From: Akkermansia muciniphila | Lineage (GTDB): Bacteria; Verrucomicrobiota; Verrucomicrobiia; Limisphaerales; UBA9464 | DNA: 64,000 nucleotides | Reading direction: 5' to 3' | NCBI GenBank assembly: GCA_945883815.1 | Contig: CAMCYJ010000004.1 | Location: forward strand, 17,491 to 81,490 | Shown here: in pieces, positions 16,805 to 25,272 of the stretch | Layout: the number at the start of each line of letters is the position of its first letter | Position numbering within the stretch: the stretch's first letter is position 1 | Program-made: the position numbers and the translations under genes | The notes under the pieces: generated by a model | Told to the model about the DNA's origin: nothing | The model's input: only the letters and a program-made list of their open reading frames with translations | The model's database searches: none

Positions 16805-18793
16805 ATGTTCGTCTATCCGAAGCGGTATGATGTCATTGTAGTCGGAGCCGGCCATGCTGGAGTTGAGGCGGCATTGGCAGCCTCTCGAATGGGCTGCAAG
16901 ACTCTCCTGCTGACCATCAATTTGGATACCATCGGACAAATGTCCTGCAATCCGGCGGTTGGCGGGCTTGCCAAGGGTCATCTCGCCCGAGAGATCGACG
17001 CTCTAGGTGGAGAGATGGGCAAGACCACCGATCTCTGCGGGCTTCAATTCCGGATGTTGAACACCAAGAAGGGGCCGTCTGTCTGGGCTCCTCGGGCCCA
17101 ATGCGATAAGAAGGCCTACCAATTCCGTTTGAAGTGGGTTTGCGAGCGCCAACCCCTATTGGACTGCAAACAAGGCCAGACCGTGAGTTTGCTCCATCGG
17201 GAAGGTCAGGTTTATGGGGTACAGACGGCTCTGGACGTCCAATTCCTCGCTGAAACGGTCGTGGTGACCACCGGAACGTTCCTGCGGGGTCTGATGCACA
17301 TCGGGGCCAATCAACAGTCCGGTGGTCGGGCCGGCGAATCCGCGGCCACCGGTCTGTCCGGGTCCTTGGTTGAGATTGGACTCCGTTTGGGTCGGCTGAA
17401 GACAGGAACTCCGCCTCGCTTGGTGCGTCAGTCCATCGATTTTACCCGAACAGAGCCCCAACAGGGAGATGAACCGGTTCCTTGGTTCACCTATTGGAAG
17501 GAAGACCTCTGGAACGATCCCTTGTTCCACGTGGAACATCGCGCCGGGAGTTCCGCTTCCCAAACTGGCCCCTACCCTGCCGGGTCCATCTTGGCCCGAC
17601 ATGGCGGTCAGGAACCCTGTTACATTACCCATACCTCCGACCGCACCCGGGAGATCATCCTGCGGAACCTGCACAAGTCCCCGATGTATTCCGGAGTCAT
17701 TGAGGGTGTCGGGCCCCGCTACTGTCCGAGCATTGAAGATAAGTTCGTCCGGTTCGCCGACAAACCTAGGCATCAGATCTTCTTGGAACCAGAGGGGATC
17801 GCGACCGATGAAATCTACGTCAACGGCTTCTCCACCTGCCTTCCCTTCGAGGTTCAGGTGGAAATGGTCCGTTCCATTGTTGGATGCGAACAGGCAGAGA
17901 TCCTCCGGCCCGCCTACGCAGTCGAGTACGACTTCTCCGATCCCACCCAACTCTGTCCGAGCCTGGAAACCCGCTGCTGCCAGAATCTCTTCCTGGCCGG
18001 ACAAATCAACGGCACCTCAGGTTACGAGGAAGCGGCGGCCCAAGGAATCATGGCCGGCATCAATGCCGCCCGCAGGGTTCAAGCCAAAGACCCGATCGTC
18101 CTGCGACGAGACCAAGCGTACATCGGAGTTCTCATCGACGATCTGGTCACCAAAGGCACCCTGGAGCCGTACCGGATGTTCACCAGCCGAGCCGAATACC
18201 GCCTCCTCCTGCGTCAGGACAATGCCGACCAACGCCTCAGCCCCATCGCCCGGGACATCGGTTTGCTGCCCCAACGGCACTTTGAACAATTCTCCTCCAA
18301 GCTTCAGGCCATTCAAGAGGAGGTGCACCGCCTCCAGACCACCCGACATGGTCAGGATCTTCTGTCCGATTTGCTCAAGAGGCCGGAAATGGAGTATCGC
18401 TCCCTGCCCGGTCTCCGGACCGATTTGCCCGAAGAAGTCACCCTCCAGGTTCAAATCACCCTGAAGTATGCCGGCTACATTGACCGCCAAGAAGCCGAAG
18501 TGGATCGCCAGCGTCTCTGGGAAGACCAACGCATCCCGTCCACGTTGGACTATGGACAGGTACCCAGCCTGCGGATCGAGGCTCGCTCGAAGCTCCAGTC
18601 CCTTCGTCCCGCTTCCTTGGGCCAAGCCGGCCGTATCAGCGGAGTCACCCCGGCCGATGTCTCGGTGTTGAGCCTCTTCCTCAAACGAATGATGGCTGCC
18701 CCATCCAAAGCAGAATCGGAGTCCAACGCCTGCTGCTCGGAGGAACACTTAGATGCCCCTGGGGCCCACAATCAGTGCTGCGGAGACCTCTGA
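16805..18793 (+). CDS. mnmG: tRNA uridine-5-carboxymethylaminomethyl modification enzyme MnmG (GidA)
   Basis: FAD-dependent enzyme that, with MnmE, modifies the wobble uridine of several tRNAs. The 662 residues include the dinucleotide-binding motif VVGAGHAGVEAALAASRMG (about 12-30), the signature NPAVGGLAKGHLAREIDALGG, LNTKKGPSVWAPRAQCDK, TGTPPRL, GYEEAAAQGIMAGINAAR and the C-terminal LKYAGYIDRQ region. It is longer than E. coli MnmG (629). There is an LFHVEHRAG-type insertion at about residue 240 that is the translation of a parS-like site, and the C-terminal tail carries two Cys-Cys pairs (NACCSEEH and NQCCGDL). GGAGGAA lies 16 nt before the ATG, a longish spacing. mnmE, rsmG, parA and parB are not adjacent. 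Confidence 0.96.
   Translation: MFVYPKRYDVIVVGAGHAGVEAALAASRMGCKTLLLTINLDTIGQMSCNPAVGGLAKGHLAREIDALGGEMGKTTDLCGLQFRMLNTKKGPSVWAPRAQCDKKAYQFRLKWVCERQPLLDCKQGQTVSLLHREGQVYGVQTALDVQFLAETVVVTTGTFLRGLMHIGANQQSGGRAGESAATGLSGSLVEIGLRLGRLKTGTPPRLVRQSIDFTRTEPQQGDEPVPWFTYWKEDLWNDPLFHVEHRAGSSASQTGPYPAGSILARHGGQEPCYITHTSDRTREIILRNLHKSPMYSGVIEGVGPRYCPSIEDKFVRFADKPRHQIFLEPEGIATDEIYVNGFSTCLPFEVQVEMVRSIVGCEQAEILRPAYAVEYDFSDPTQLCPSLETRCCQNLFLAGQINGTSGYEEAAAQGIMAGINAARRVQAKDPIVLRRDQAYIGVLIDDLVTKGTLEPYRMFTSRAEYRLLLRQDNADQRLSPIARDIGLLPQRHFEQFSSKLQAIQEEVHRLQTTRHGQDLLSDLLKRPEMEYRSLPGLRTDLPEEVTLQVQITLKYAGYIDRQEAEVDRQRLWEDQRIPSTLDYGQVPSLRIEARSKLQSLRPASLGQAGRISGVTPADVSVLSLFLKRMMAAPSKAESESNACCSEEHLDAPGAHNQCCGDL
17523..17538. 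promoter_or_regulatory. parS: parS-like ParB-binding site inside mnmG
   Basis: Perfect palindrome TGTTCCACGTGGAACA identical to the site at 16540, 983 bp away. In frame it encodes part of the FHVEH peptide of MnmG. Confidence 0.85.
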
Positions 18794-18923
18794 AGCGCTA
18801 GGACACGGCGGTCCTCCGAATCCTGAGACCGACCCAGTCAACCTAGCCGGCCCACGACTTTCGATTTGGAGTGGGCGGTCTGGAGGGTTGCCGAAACCCC
18901 CGAAGTCCGAGTACGGTTAACAC

Positions 18924-20540
18924 GTGCCGAAGCCCTCGCGTCTCCAACAAATCCAGGCTGATGTCGCGGCCACCTTCCGCGACGGTGTACCGGCCCATCC
19001 GGATCCCGAGTCCCTGTCTGCGTTCCACAAGTTCACCCACTTCTGGGCTTTGGTGGTCCGATTCTTCTGGAAGAACCGCTGCCAAGTCCGGGCCTCGGCC
19101 CTGGCCTACACCACGCTGATGGCCCTCGTCCCATTGCTGGCGGTGGCGGTCAGCATGCTGGCGATCTTCCAAATCGACAACGCCAAGAATGCCATCGATC
19201 ACTGGATCTCTCAATTGGTCCAACATGTGGCTCCGACGTTGGGGTCGTCGGGGCAACAGGCAGCCAATGTTTTTCAAAAACCAGCGGTCACCAATATCGT
19301 CTACTCCGTCTCCAATGTGGCTCCGATGTTGAAGTTGTCCGGGCAACAGGCAGCCGATGCTTTCCAAAAACCCGAGGTCGCCAATATCGTCAACTCCGTC
19401 TCCAATGCGGCTCTTACGTTGAGGTCGTCGGGGCAACAAGGAGCCGACGCTTTCCAAAAAGCGGTAGTCTCCAATATTGTCAGTTCCGTCTCTGAGATCC
19501 GATTCGGCACCATCGGCGTCACGGCGATGATCGGCTTGGTCTTTGCCGCCATTTCCCTAATGCGGACCATCGAAGCCGCGTTCAACGACATCTGGGGAGT
19601 CACCCGTTCCCGGTCCTGGTGGAATAGCATTCTTCTTTACTGGGGTGTTCTGACCCTCGGGCCGGCGGTCCTGGCTTTGGTCACCACCTCCAGTTATGTC
19701 CGAGCCACTTTCGACCAGGTCGAATGGATGCAGAAACTCCCGATCTTGGGCATTCTCAATACTGCGCTCCTGCCCATCATCACCCTGACGATTGCCTTTG
19801 GCTTGTTCTACCTCTTGATGCCCAATACCCGGGTCGACCCCCGATCGGCGGCGGTCGGAGCAGCGGTGGCGGCCACCCTGTGGTGGGGAAACACCCAACT
19901 GGGAGCTCTCTACAATACCCGGGTGGTCACCTACTCCAAGATCTATGGATCCCTGGGCGCGGTGCCTCTGTTCCTCCTTGGACTCTACTTTTCGTGGCTG
20001 ATCCTGCTCTTTGGATCACAAGTGGCCTACGTCTTCCAAAACCGAGGCGCTTACCTTCAGGACCGTCAGGCCGAGTCCATTCACCAGAACGGTCGCGAAT
20101 TCGCCGCATTGCGTCTCATGACCGCCATTGGAATGTACTTCCAACGGGGCGAGCGCCCTCCTGCCGCTTCGTCCCTGGCCAACCAGCTGGGTATCCCTCC
20201 CAAGCTCGCCGCATCGCTGCTCCGTTCGCTGACCTCCTCTGGCCTGTTGCACGAAACCTCGGGTGCCGAAGCCGCCTTTGTTCCGGCCAAACCCCTGAAC
20301 GAGGTCTCCCTTCATTCCATCTTGCTGGCCATCCGGACTGCGCATGGAAGGGATCTTTCCACCGCCGAAGATGCCGGTCGCCAGCCGGTGACTCAGGCCC
20401 TGGATGCGGTTCGAAAGGCTGAAAACTCCATGGCCTCCACCCTCTCGTTGGCCCAACTGGTAGGTGAAGCTCTTGAAGCAGCCAAAGCTTCCAAGTCGAA
20501 GCTCCAGGACCCGTTGGCAAGTCCCTCGTCGATGTCCTGA
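18924..20540 (+). CDS. YihY/BrkB-family inner-membrane protein with triplicated periplasmic repeat and C-terminal winged-helix-like region
   Basis: The 538-residue product has the YihY fold: RASALAYTTLMALVPLLAVAVSMLA (first helix), then five more hydrophobic segments after residue 195, with the family motifs ISLMRTIEAAFNDIWGV, LYYLLMPNTRVD-like FYLLMPNTRVDPRSAAVGA, and IYGSLGAVPLFLLGLYFSW. The family was once misnamed RNase BN; its function is unsettled. Between helices 1 and 2 lies an unusual insert of three 30-residue tandem repeats (102-191). After residue 400 there is a soluble region, LANQLGIPPKLAASLLRSLTSSGL, like a MarR/Rrf2-type winged helix, found in some YihY homologues. It begins with GTG at 18924. 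The gene is convergent with the lipoprotein-sorting-like gene. Confidence 0.85.
   Translation: MPKPSRLQQIQADVAATFRDGVPAHPDPESLSAFHKFTHFWALVVRFFWKNRCQVRASALAYTTLMALVPLLAVAVSMLAIFQIDNAKNAIDHWISQLVQHVAPTLGSSGQQAANVFQKPAVTNIVYSVSNVAPMLKLSGQQAADAFQKPEVANIVNSVSNAALTLRSSGQQGADAFQKAVVSNIVSSVSEIRFGTIGVTAMIGLVFAAISLMRTIEAAFNDIWGVTRSRSWWNSILLYWGVLTLGPAVLALVTTSSYVRATFDQVEWMQKLPILGILNTALLPIITLTIAFGLFYLLMPNTRVDPRSAAVGAAVAATLWWGNTQLGALYNTRVVTYSKIYGSLGAVPLFLLGLYFSWLILLFGSQVAYVFQNRGAYLQDRQAESIHQNGREFAALRLMTAIGMYFQRGERPPAASSLANQLGIPPKLAASLLRSLTSSGLLHETSGAEAAFVPAKPLNEVSLHSILLAIRTAHGRDLSTAEDAGRQPVTQALDAVRKAENSMASTLSLAQLVGEALEAAKASKSKLQDPLASPSSMS
19227..19496 (+). repeat. Three tandem 90-bp in-frame repeats in the YihY-family gene
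   Basis: Units 19227-19316, 19317-19406 and 19407-19496. Each encodes a 30-residue unit of the pattern VAPxLxxSGQQAAxxFQKPxVxNIVxSVSN. Units 1 and 2 are closest and unit 3 has drifted. Divergence is spread over the units, so the array is not a fresh duplication or an assembly artefact. Confidence 0.9.
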
Positions 20541-20583
20541 CGTCTCAACGGCCCGGCACTCCGCGCCGGCTCCGCTGCCAGAG

Positions 20584-21357
20584 TCATCGAGGAACTGGAC
20601 CGTCAAACGCCAGCTCGGTTTTGGTCCCGCGGACGTCGTCGACCATGCTCACACTGCAAGTCCATCGGTCGGCCTGCTCTCGAAACTGGGTGATCGAGAA
20701 ATGCTTGAGCCGAACCTTGCGCGCGTCATAGACCTCGGCACTCAGGACCACTCCGAGCTTTTCGTCTATCCAGGACTTCACCGAGGCCGGTCCCTGGGAT
20801 TTCTTGGAGACGCTTTCCAGCACTTGACACCACCTTCCATTACTCAATTCTCGACCGATTAGGCGTTGTTCTGGCCAATGGAGAAATTCCATGCCTAATT
20901 CATGGAGTAAAAAATCACTGTTTGCGATAGCTCGATCACCGGACGCTAAGACCTCCTTGGCGGGTGATTTCCCGGGTGCTTCCACACGCGCTTCGAAGGT
21001 GGGAGGGCCCTGGGTACTGTAGTGGATTCTTGAAATCTCCCCGGCGCCGTTTGCGCCATCGCCTCCCACTTGATATTCCACCGACCAGCCACCCTTTCCG
21101 GGTTGGGTGATCACTGTGACCGGAACCTGACGACGTCCCTCCCGATTACGGATCTTCAAGACCGCCTGATTGGTCGACGGCTCTCCGGGAGCCACCGTTC
21201 GCAACCGTTGGGCCCACTCGCGTCCCTGGGCTTCCGCGGTGTCTTCGGCACCCGCTGCCGACAACCCACCGATACAGACGGCCAGAATCCTGATGCAGGC
21301 CAAAAACGAATCGAGAATCCGGCTCTTTGCCGTCCCTGTTGGAGACAGGAAGCTCAT
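20584..21357 (-). CDS. Outer-membrane lipoprotein-sorting-like secreted protein (LolA/TP0789-like)
   Basis: The 257-residue product has an N-terminal hydrophobic signal segment (SFLACIRILAVCIGGLSAAGA). The mature part resembles the lipoprotein-sorting/TP0789 family: DFLLHELGMEFLHWPEQRLIG, GRWCQVLES, SVKSWIDEKLGVVLSAEVYD and LKHFSITQF. It is probably periplasmic and binds a lipid or acyl group (family-level inference). It starts with an ATG that overlaps the stop of the small Cys-rich gene (21354-21357), so the two are likely co-translated. There is no ABC transporter next to it. Confidence 0.75.
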   Translation of the reverse strand: MSFLSPTGTAKSRILDSFLACIRILAVCIGGLSAAGAEDTAEAQGREWAQRLRTVAPGEPSTNQAVLKIRNREGRRQVPVTVITQPGKGGWSVEYQVGGDGANGAGEISRIHYSTQGPPTFEARVEAPGKSPAKEVLASGDRAIANSDFLLHELGMEFLHWPEQRLIGRELSNGRWCQVLESVSKKSQGPASVKSWIDEKLGVVLSAEVYDARKVRLKHFSITQFREQADRWTCSVSMVDDVRGTKTELAFDGPVPR

Positions 21358-21563
21358 CGGAGAATCACCTGGGGTCGCTCTCCGCGTCGACCGTGCACGA
21401 TCAATCCGGCCCCTTTATGGGATGACGAGCCTCCCGAACAGCCACACCCTCCCTCACGACTCCCCAGCCGACGGCGCCACCGTTGCGGTGCCCACCGGGC
21501 CCAGAGAAAGAACCCCAGCGTGATTCCCACCACGCCCAGAGCAGCCAGTTTCTGCCAGTCCAT
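21354..21563 (-). CDS. Small Cys-rich membrane protein
   Basis: A 69-residue protein with one membrane helix (LAALGVVGITLGFFLWARW), an Arg-rich stretch, then EGGCGCSGGSSSH, which could bind a metal. It resembles in layout the FeoB-associated Cys-rich membrane proteins, but no feoB is near. The start ATG at 21561-21563 (MDWQKL) is preferred; the frame is open further upstream, where it would overlap the region of the divergent lipoprotein gene. Its stop overlaps the next gene by ATGA, which supports its reality. Confidence 0.6.
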   Translation of the reverse strand: MDWQKLAALGVVGITLGFFLWARWAPQRWRRRLGSREGGCGCSGGSSSHKGAGLIVHGRRGERPQVILR

Positions 21564-21672
21564 ACGTCGCAGCATAACGGCCGCTACCTGAGGATCAACC
21601 CCAGGCGTCAGCACCGACGTTTGGCACTTCCATACGGTTGACCTGTTGGCTGGGCATGATTGGCTGTCCGAC

Positions 21673-22059
21673 ATGCAACCCTCCTTCATGAATTGGATCC
21701 GCAACCCGGGAGGGTGGTTGGCCGCAGGGATCGCTCTCTTCGGCGCGTTGTTGGCCCTTGTCGGCTGCTCGGCATCCTCCAGATCCCGGGTGCTCATGCC
21801 AGCTCCCGACTTTCCCGCCGTCATACGCCCTCTGGATGCCAGCGTGGGTTCCGTGGTTCTGGTCAATGAGCGACTCCGATTTGTGGTCTTGGATTACTCC
21901 TTCAGCACCCTGCCGCCCACCGGTTCCTTTCTGGAAGTCTATCGCTCCTCCAATCGCGTGGGCCGAGTTCGATTGTCCCGTTGGAGCAATCCTACCACCG
22001 CCGCCGCGGATTTCGTGGAAGGGATCCCCCAAGTGGGCGACACCGCTCGGCCCGATTGA
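21673..22059 (+). CDS. Putative lipoprotein with small beta domain
   Basis: The 128-residue product has a membrane segment ending in a lipobox-like LALVGCSASS. The mature domain VVLVNERLRFVVLDYSFSTLPPTGSFLEVYRSSNRVGRVRL to DFVEGIPQVGDTARPD looks like a small beta-barrel of a type common in verrucomicrobial secreted proteins; the function is unknown. Start candidates are the ATGs at 21673 and 21688. It ends 6 bp before the cytochrome gene and may be co-transcribed with it. Confidence 0.65.
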   Translation: MQPSFMNWIRNPGGWLAAGIALFGALLALVGCSASSRSRVLMPAPDFPAVIRPLDASVGSVVLVNERLRFVVLDYSFSTLPPTGSFLEVYRSSNRVGRVRLSRWSNPTTAAADFVEGIPQVGDTARPD

Positions 22060-22065
22060 TGGCGT

Positions 22066-24117
22066 GTGAGCCGGTTATCCCAGCCCTTCTTGCTGATCCG
22101 AAGGGAGGCTCGCTTGACCCGTCATTGGGGCAGTCTCTACGCTGTGGACGTGCGTTGCTTTTGCCTCTTTGTTCGCAATGTGTTGCTGCTCTCCGCGGTC
22201 TGCCTAGGGCTCGTCGGCCGGGATGGCCTGATGGCTGCCGAAGCTTCGGCTGGTTTGGCTCAGACACTGCGTTCGGGAACATCGTCCGATCACCGCTCCG
22301 CCGACGGGATCGCCTTGTTCGTGCCTTCCGGTGAATCTGCGACCCCTTTTCTGGTTGCAGGGCCGTTCACCTCGGTCTGGTCCGGAGAGCTGTCCGTCGA
22401 TCTTCGGGGCGAGTACTCCTTCCATGGCCTCTTCACCGGGCACCTCAAGGTTTCCATCAATGATGCCGTTGTCCTCGATGCCGACGGCAAAAGCCCGACT
22501 TGGATCGACAGCGCGAAGGTCCGACTGAACAAGGGGGCCAACAAAATCATCGCCGAATACTCGGCGCCGAAATCCGGAGAGTCTCTGGTGCGGGTCTATT
22601 GGTCTGGCAAGGAGGTTCCTTTCAATCCCATCCCTGTCGCTGCCCTGAGTCACTCTGCCAGCGCCGAAATCGCCTCGGCCAACCAACTGCGTCGCGGCCG
22701 ACATTTGTTTGCTGAGCTCCGATGCGCGCAGTGTCACACCACCCCTGGCGGCATGCCGGATCTGGCCGCCGACGCTCCAGCCTTCGGTGGCATCGGCTCA
22801 CGGCGGCATTCGACGTGGTTGGCTCAATGGATTGCGAACCCGGAATCTCAGCGACCCGGCTCTCCCATGCCCGCCCTCTTCCACGGAGCGGACGCCGCCA
22901 CCCACTCCGACGCCATTGCCGCGTTTCTCTGTTCACTCAAGGCGGCCAACCCTCCTTCACCGGCTCCCACTTCGACAACCGAACTCGTGGAGGCTGGCAA
23001 GTCCCTGTATGAAAAACTCCACTGTGTCGCCTGCCACGTGGCTCCTGACGATGGCAAGGCCGACCCGGCCAAAATCTCCCAAAAACAAGTACTGGCGAAA
23101 TTCAAGCCGGGGGCCCTGATCGGCTTCCTACGAAAGCCCTCCGAACACTTCGCGTGGATTGGCATGCCCGACTTCAAGCTCTCCACCGAAGAAGCCTCCC
23201 AGTTGGCGGCCTACCTCGAATCGGCCGCAGACAAACCGTCTGAACGGTCCATCCCGTCCGATGAAGCATTGATCCTCAAGGGCAAGAACTTGGTCCAGAG
23301 CTCCGGCTGCCTCAACTGTCACACTCTCGATATCCCCAACACCTACAAAGCCCCGGCCCTCGTCTCGCTCAAGCCCGAGGCATGGTCGGCCGGTTGCTTG
23401 GCTGCCTCGCCAGCCCCCGAATCCAAAGCTCCACGCTATGCGCTCTCCGCTGCCGATCGACAAGCCCTGGCAGCCTTCGGTCGGACCGACCGCTCCTCGC
23501 TCACCCGACACACGGCTGCGGACTTCCTCGAACGGCAGTCGGTCTCCCTCAATTGCCGGGAATGCCACGGAAAGTTCGAAGGCTTCCCCGCGTGGGAGCT
23601 CCTCGGCGGTAAACTCAAGCCCGAGTGGGCCAGCGGCTTCATCGGTGGATCCGAATCCTGGAAGCCCCGCCCGTGGTTGGAATCCCGAATGCCCGCTTTC
23701 CCAACCCACGCTGCTCTTCTGGGTCAAGGGTTGGCCACGGCCCATGGATTGGCTCCGATGACCACGGCGGACGATGCTCCCGATGCCGAATTGGCCAAGG
23801 TGGGCCTCAAGCTAGTCGGCTCCTCCGGGGGCTTCGCCTGCATCTCCTGTCACAGCATCGGCGACATTGGAGCCACGCAAGTCTTCGAGGCACCAGGGAT
23901 TAACTTGGCCCACTCGTTTGAACGACTGCAGCCCGACTTCTATCGCCGCTGGTTGCGCAATCCGGTATCGTTGGATCCCAATTCTAAAATGCCCGCTTAC
24001 TTTGATGAAGACGGCAAGAGCGCTCTGGCCGATGTGCTGGAAGGCGATGGACCCAAGACCATTCGCGCGCTCTGGGAATACATCCGACTCGGTGCCAAGA
24101 TGCCCAAGCCGGAATAG
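22066..24117 (+). CDS. Secreted multihaem c-type cytochrome with PA14-like N-terminal domain
   Basis: The 683-residue frame has a signal segment (FVRNVLLLSAVCLGLVG) and then a PA14-like carbohydrate-binding domain (GEYSFHGLFTGHLKVSINDAV and VRVYWSGKEVPFNPIP). Five CXXCH haem-binding sites follow: CAQCH, CVACH, CLNCH, CRECH and CISCH, spread over about residues 220-590 in repeated cytochrome-c-like modules (WLAQWIANPESQRPGSPMP, FYRRWLRNPVSLDPNSKMP). It is likely periplasmic or outer-membrane associated and handles electrons. The redox partner is not visible. The start is uncertain: GTG at 22066 gives the longest frame, and a GTG at 22144 is closer to the signal peptide. Confidence 0.85.
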   Translation: MSRLSQPFLLIRREARLTRHWGSLYAVDVRCFCLFVRNVLLLSAVCLGLVGRDGLMAAEASAGLAQTLRSGTSSDHRSADGIALFVPSGESATPFLVAGPFTSVWSGELSVDLRGEYSFHGLFTGHLKVSINDAVVLDADGKSPTWIDSAKVRLNKGANKIIAEYSAPKSGESLVRVYWSGKEVPFNPIPVAALSHSASAEIASANQLRRGRHLFAELRCAQCHTTPGGMPDLAADAPAFGGIGSRRHSTWLAQWIANPESQRPGSPMPALFHGADAATHSDAIAAFLCSLKAANPPSPAPTSTTELVEAGKSLYEKLHCVACHVAPDDGKADPAKISQKQVLAKFKPGALIGFLRKPSEHFAWIGMPDFKLSTEEASQLAAYLESAADKPSERSIPSDEALILKGKNLVQSSGCLNCHTLDIPNTYKAPALVSLKPEAWSAGCLAASPAPESKAPRYALSAADRQALAAFGRTDRSSLTRHTAADFLERQSVSLNCRECHGKFEGFPAWELLGGKLKPEWASGFIGGSESWKPRPWLESRMPAFPTHAALLGQGLATAHGLAPMTTADDAPDAELAKVGLKLVGSSGGFACISCHSIGDIGATQVFEAPGINLAHSFERLQPDFYRRWLRNPVSLDPNSKMPAYFDEDGKSALADVLEGDGPKTIRALWEYIRLGAKMPKPE

Positions 24118-24294
24118 TCGGTCCTGGGTTTCCGTGTCCCTAATGGAGCCCCGGGCCATAACGGTGCCGGGGTGCTGCTCAACCAACCTAAAGCCGTGAC
24201 TGGATGGGCCTCCAGCCGGCATCACTGACGGATTCACTGACAATTACTCCGGCGGAGGATTCGTCACGCCGCCCGATTCAACGCCTGAACCGAG

Positions 24295-25179
24295 TTACCA
24301 GCTCACACCCTCGAGGTACTTCAGGGACTGCGGGATTTGCTCCACGCTGGAGGCCGATTCGTCCTCGATGAAGTAGTGCTTCACGCCAGACTTCTTGGCT
24401 GCCTTGAGGATCTTGGGCCAGTCCATTTGACCCGTGCCCAGAGCCACGTCGTTGTTGGGATCGGTTCCCCCATTGTGGAAACCCGTCGGCACACCCTTCT
24501 TCAAATCCTTCAAGTGCATCAACTCCCAACGCCCGGGATACTTGGCCAACCAAGCCGCGGGATCTTCTCCCGGATACTGGACCCACAGGATGTCCATTTC
24601 GAAGGCCACGTACCGTGAGTCTGTTTCTTGGATAAGAACGTCCATCGCCTTTCTGCCTGAGGAGTCGCGATGTTTGAATTCATAGCCATGGCTGTGATAG
24701 AACACCTTGATTCCATGGGCGGCCAGCGCTTTGCCTGCCTTGTTGAAATCGTCTGCTGCCTTGTGAGCGGCCTCGATGTCGAACTCTCCCTTGCCCTTGA
24801 TCCACGCCGCCCCCACGTACCGGATGCCCAAGTCCTGACATTCCTTGGCTACCGCCTCGGTGTCGCCCGTGATGCGATCCATTGGGAAATGCCCCGCAAT
24901 GGGCTTGAGACCCGCCTGGTCGAGCATTTGGCGGAATGCCGGATTCTTGATGTTGTAGTTGCCGGCCAGCTCGACCTCCTGAATTCCGAATCCCTTCACT
25001 GTTCCGATGGTCTGAGGAACATTGCGGGTAAACTGGGCTCGAAGGCTATACAGCTGAATGCCAACAGGACCTCGGAAGTTGGAACCGGTACCGACAGTCG
25101 CGGTGTGAGTCGAGCAGCCTACGGTGACCCAAGCGGCCACCAGTGCAGTCCAGACATGCGGACGAAACGAAGTCTTCAT
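24295..25179 (-). CDS. Secreted lipoprotein, sugar phosphate isomerase/epimerase-like TIM barrel
   Basis: The 294-residue product has a signal peptide with lipobox AWVTVGCSTH, then a xylose-isomerase-like TIM barrel: VGIQLYSLRAQF, GFGIQEVELAG, IRYVGAAWI, VFYHSHGYEF, YVAFEMDILWVQYPG, ELMHLKDLKKG and HYFIEDESAS. Metal-ligand residues (Glu, Asp, His, Glu) of the family appear in place. The substrate is unknown; in this phylum many such enzymes are exported and act on plant or algal sugars. It is alone on the minus strand, followed by a 177-bp gap with a small GC-rich inverted repeat and preceded by dnaN. Confidence 0.85.
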   Translation of the reverse strand: MKTSFRPHVWTALVAAWVTVGCSTHTATVGTGSNFRGPVGIQLYSLRAQFTRNVPQTIGTVKGFGIQEVELAGNYNIKNPAFRQMLDQAGLKPIAGHFPMDRITGDTEAVAKECQDLGIRYVGAAWIKGKGEFDIEAAHKAADDFNKAGKALAAHGIKVFYHSHGYEFKHRDSSGRKAMDVLIQETDSRYVAFEMDILWVQYPGEDPAAWLAKYPGRWELMHLKDLKKGVPTGFHNGGTDPNNDVALGTGQMDWPKILKAAKKSGVKHYFIEDESASSVEQIPQSLKYLEGVSW

Positions 25180-25272
25180 GGAAGAGCCCGAGTCAACCGC
25201 ATCCGGGCCCTAACACGCAACCGGGGAATGTGGCACTTAGGCCACAATTCCCCTCCCCGACGCCGACTGACT

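Noticed and set aside
16365..16841. Short frames beginning with the peptide MFHVEH on both strands around 16540
   Set aside because: They arise from reading through the parS palindrome. Their sequences have no motif and they overlap non-coding hairpins or the mnmG start.
18924..20540. Naming the YihY protein ribonuclease BN
   Set aside because: The old RNase BN label for this family is known to be wrong; no nuclease motif is present.
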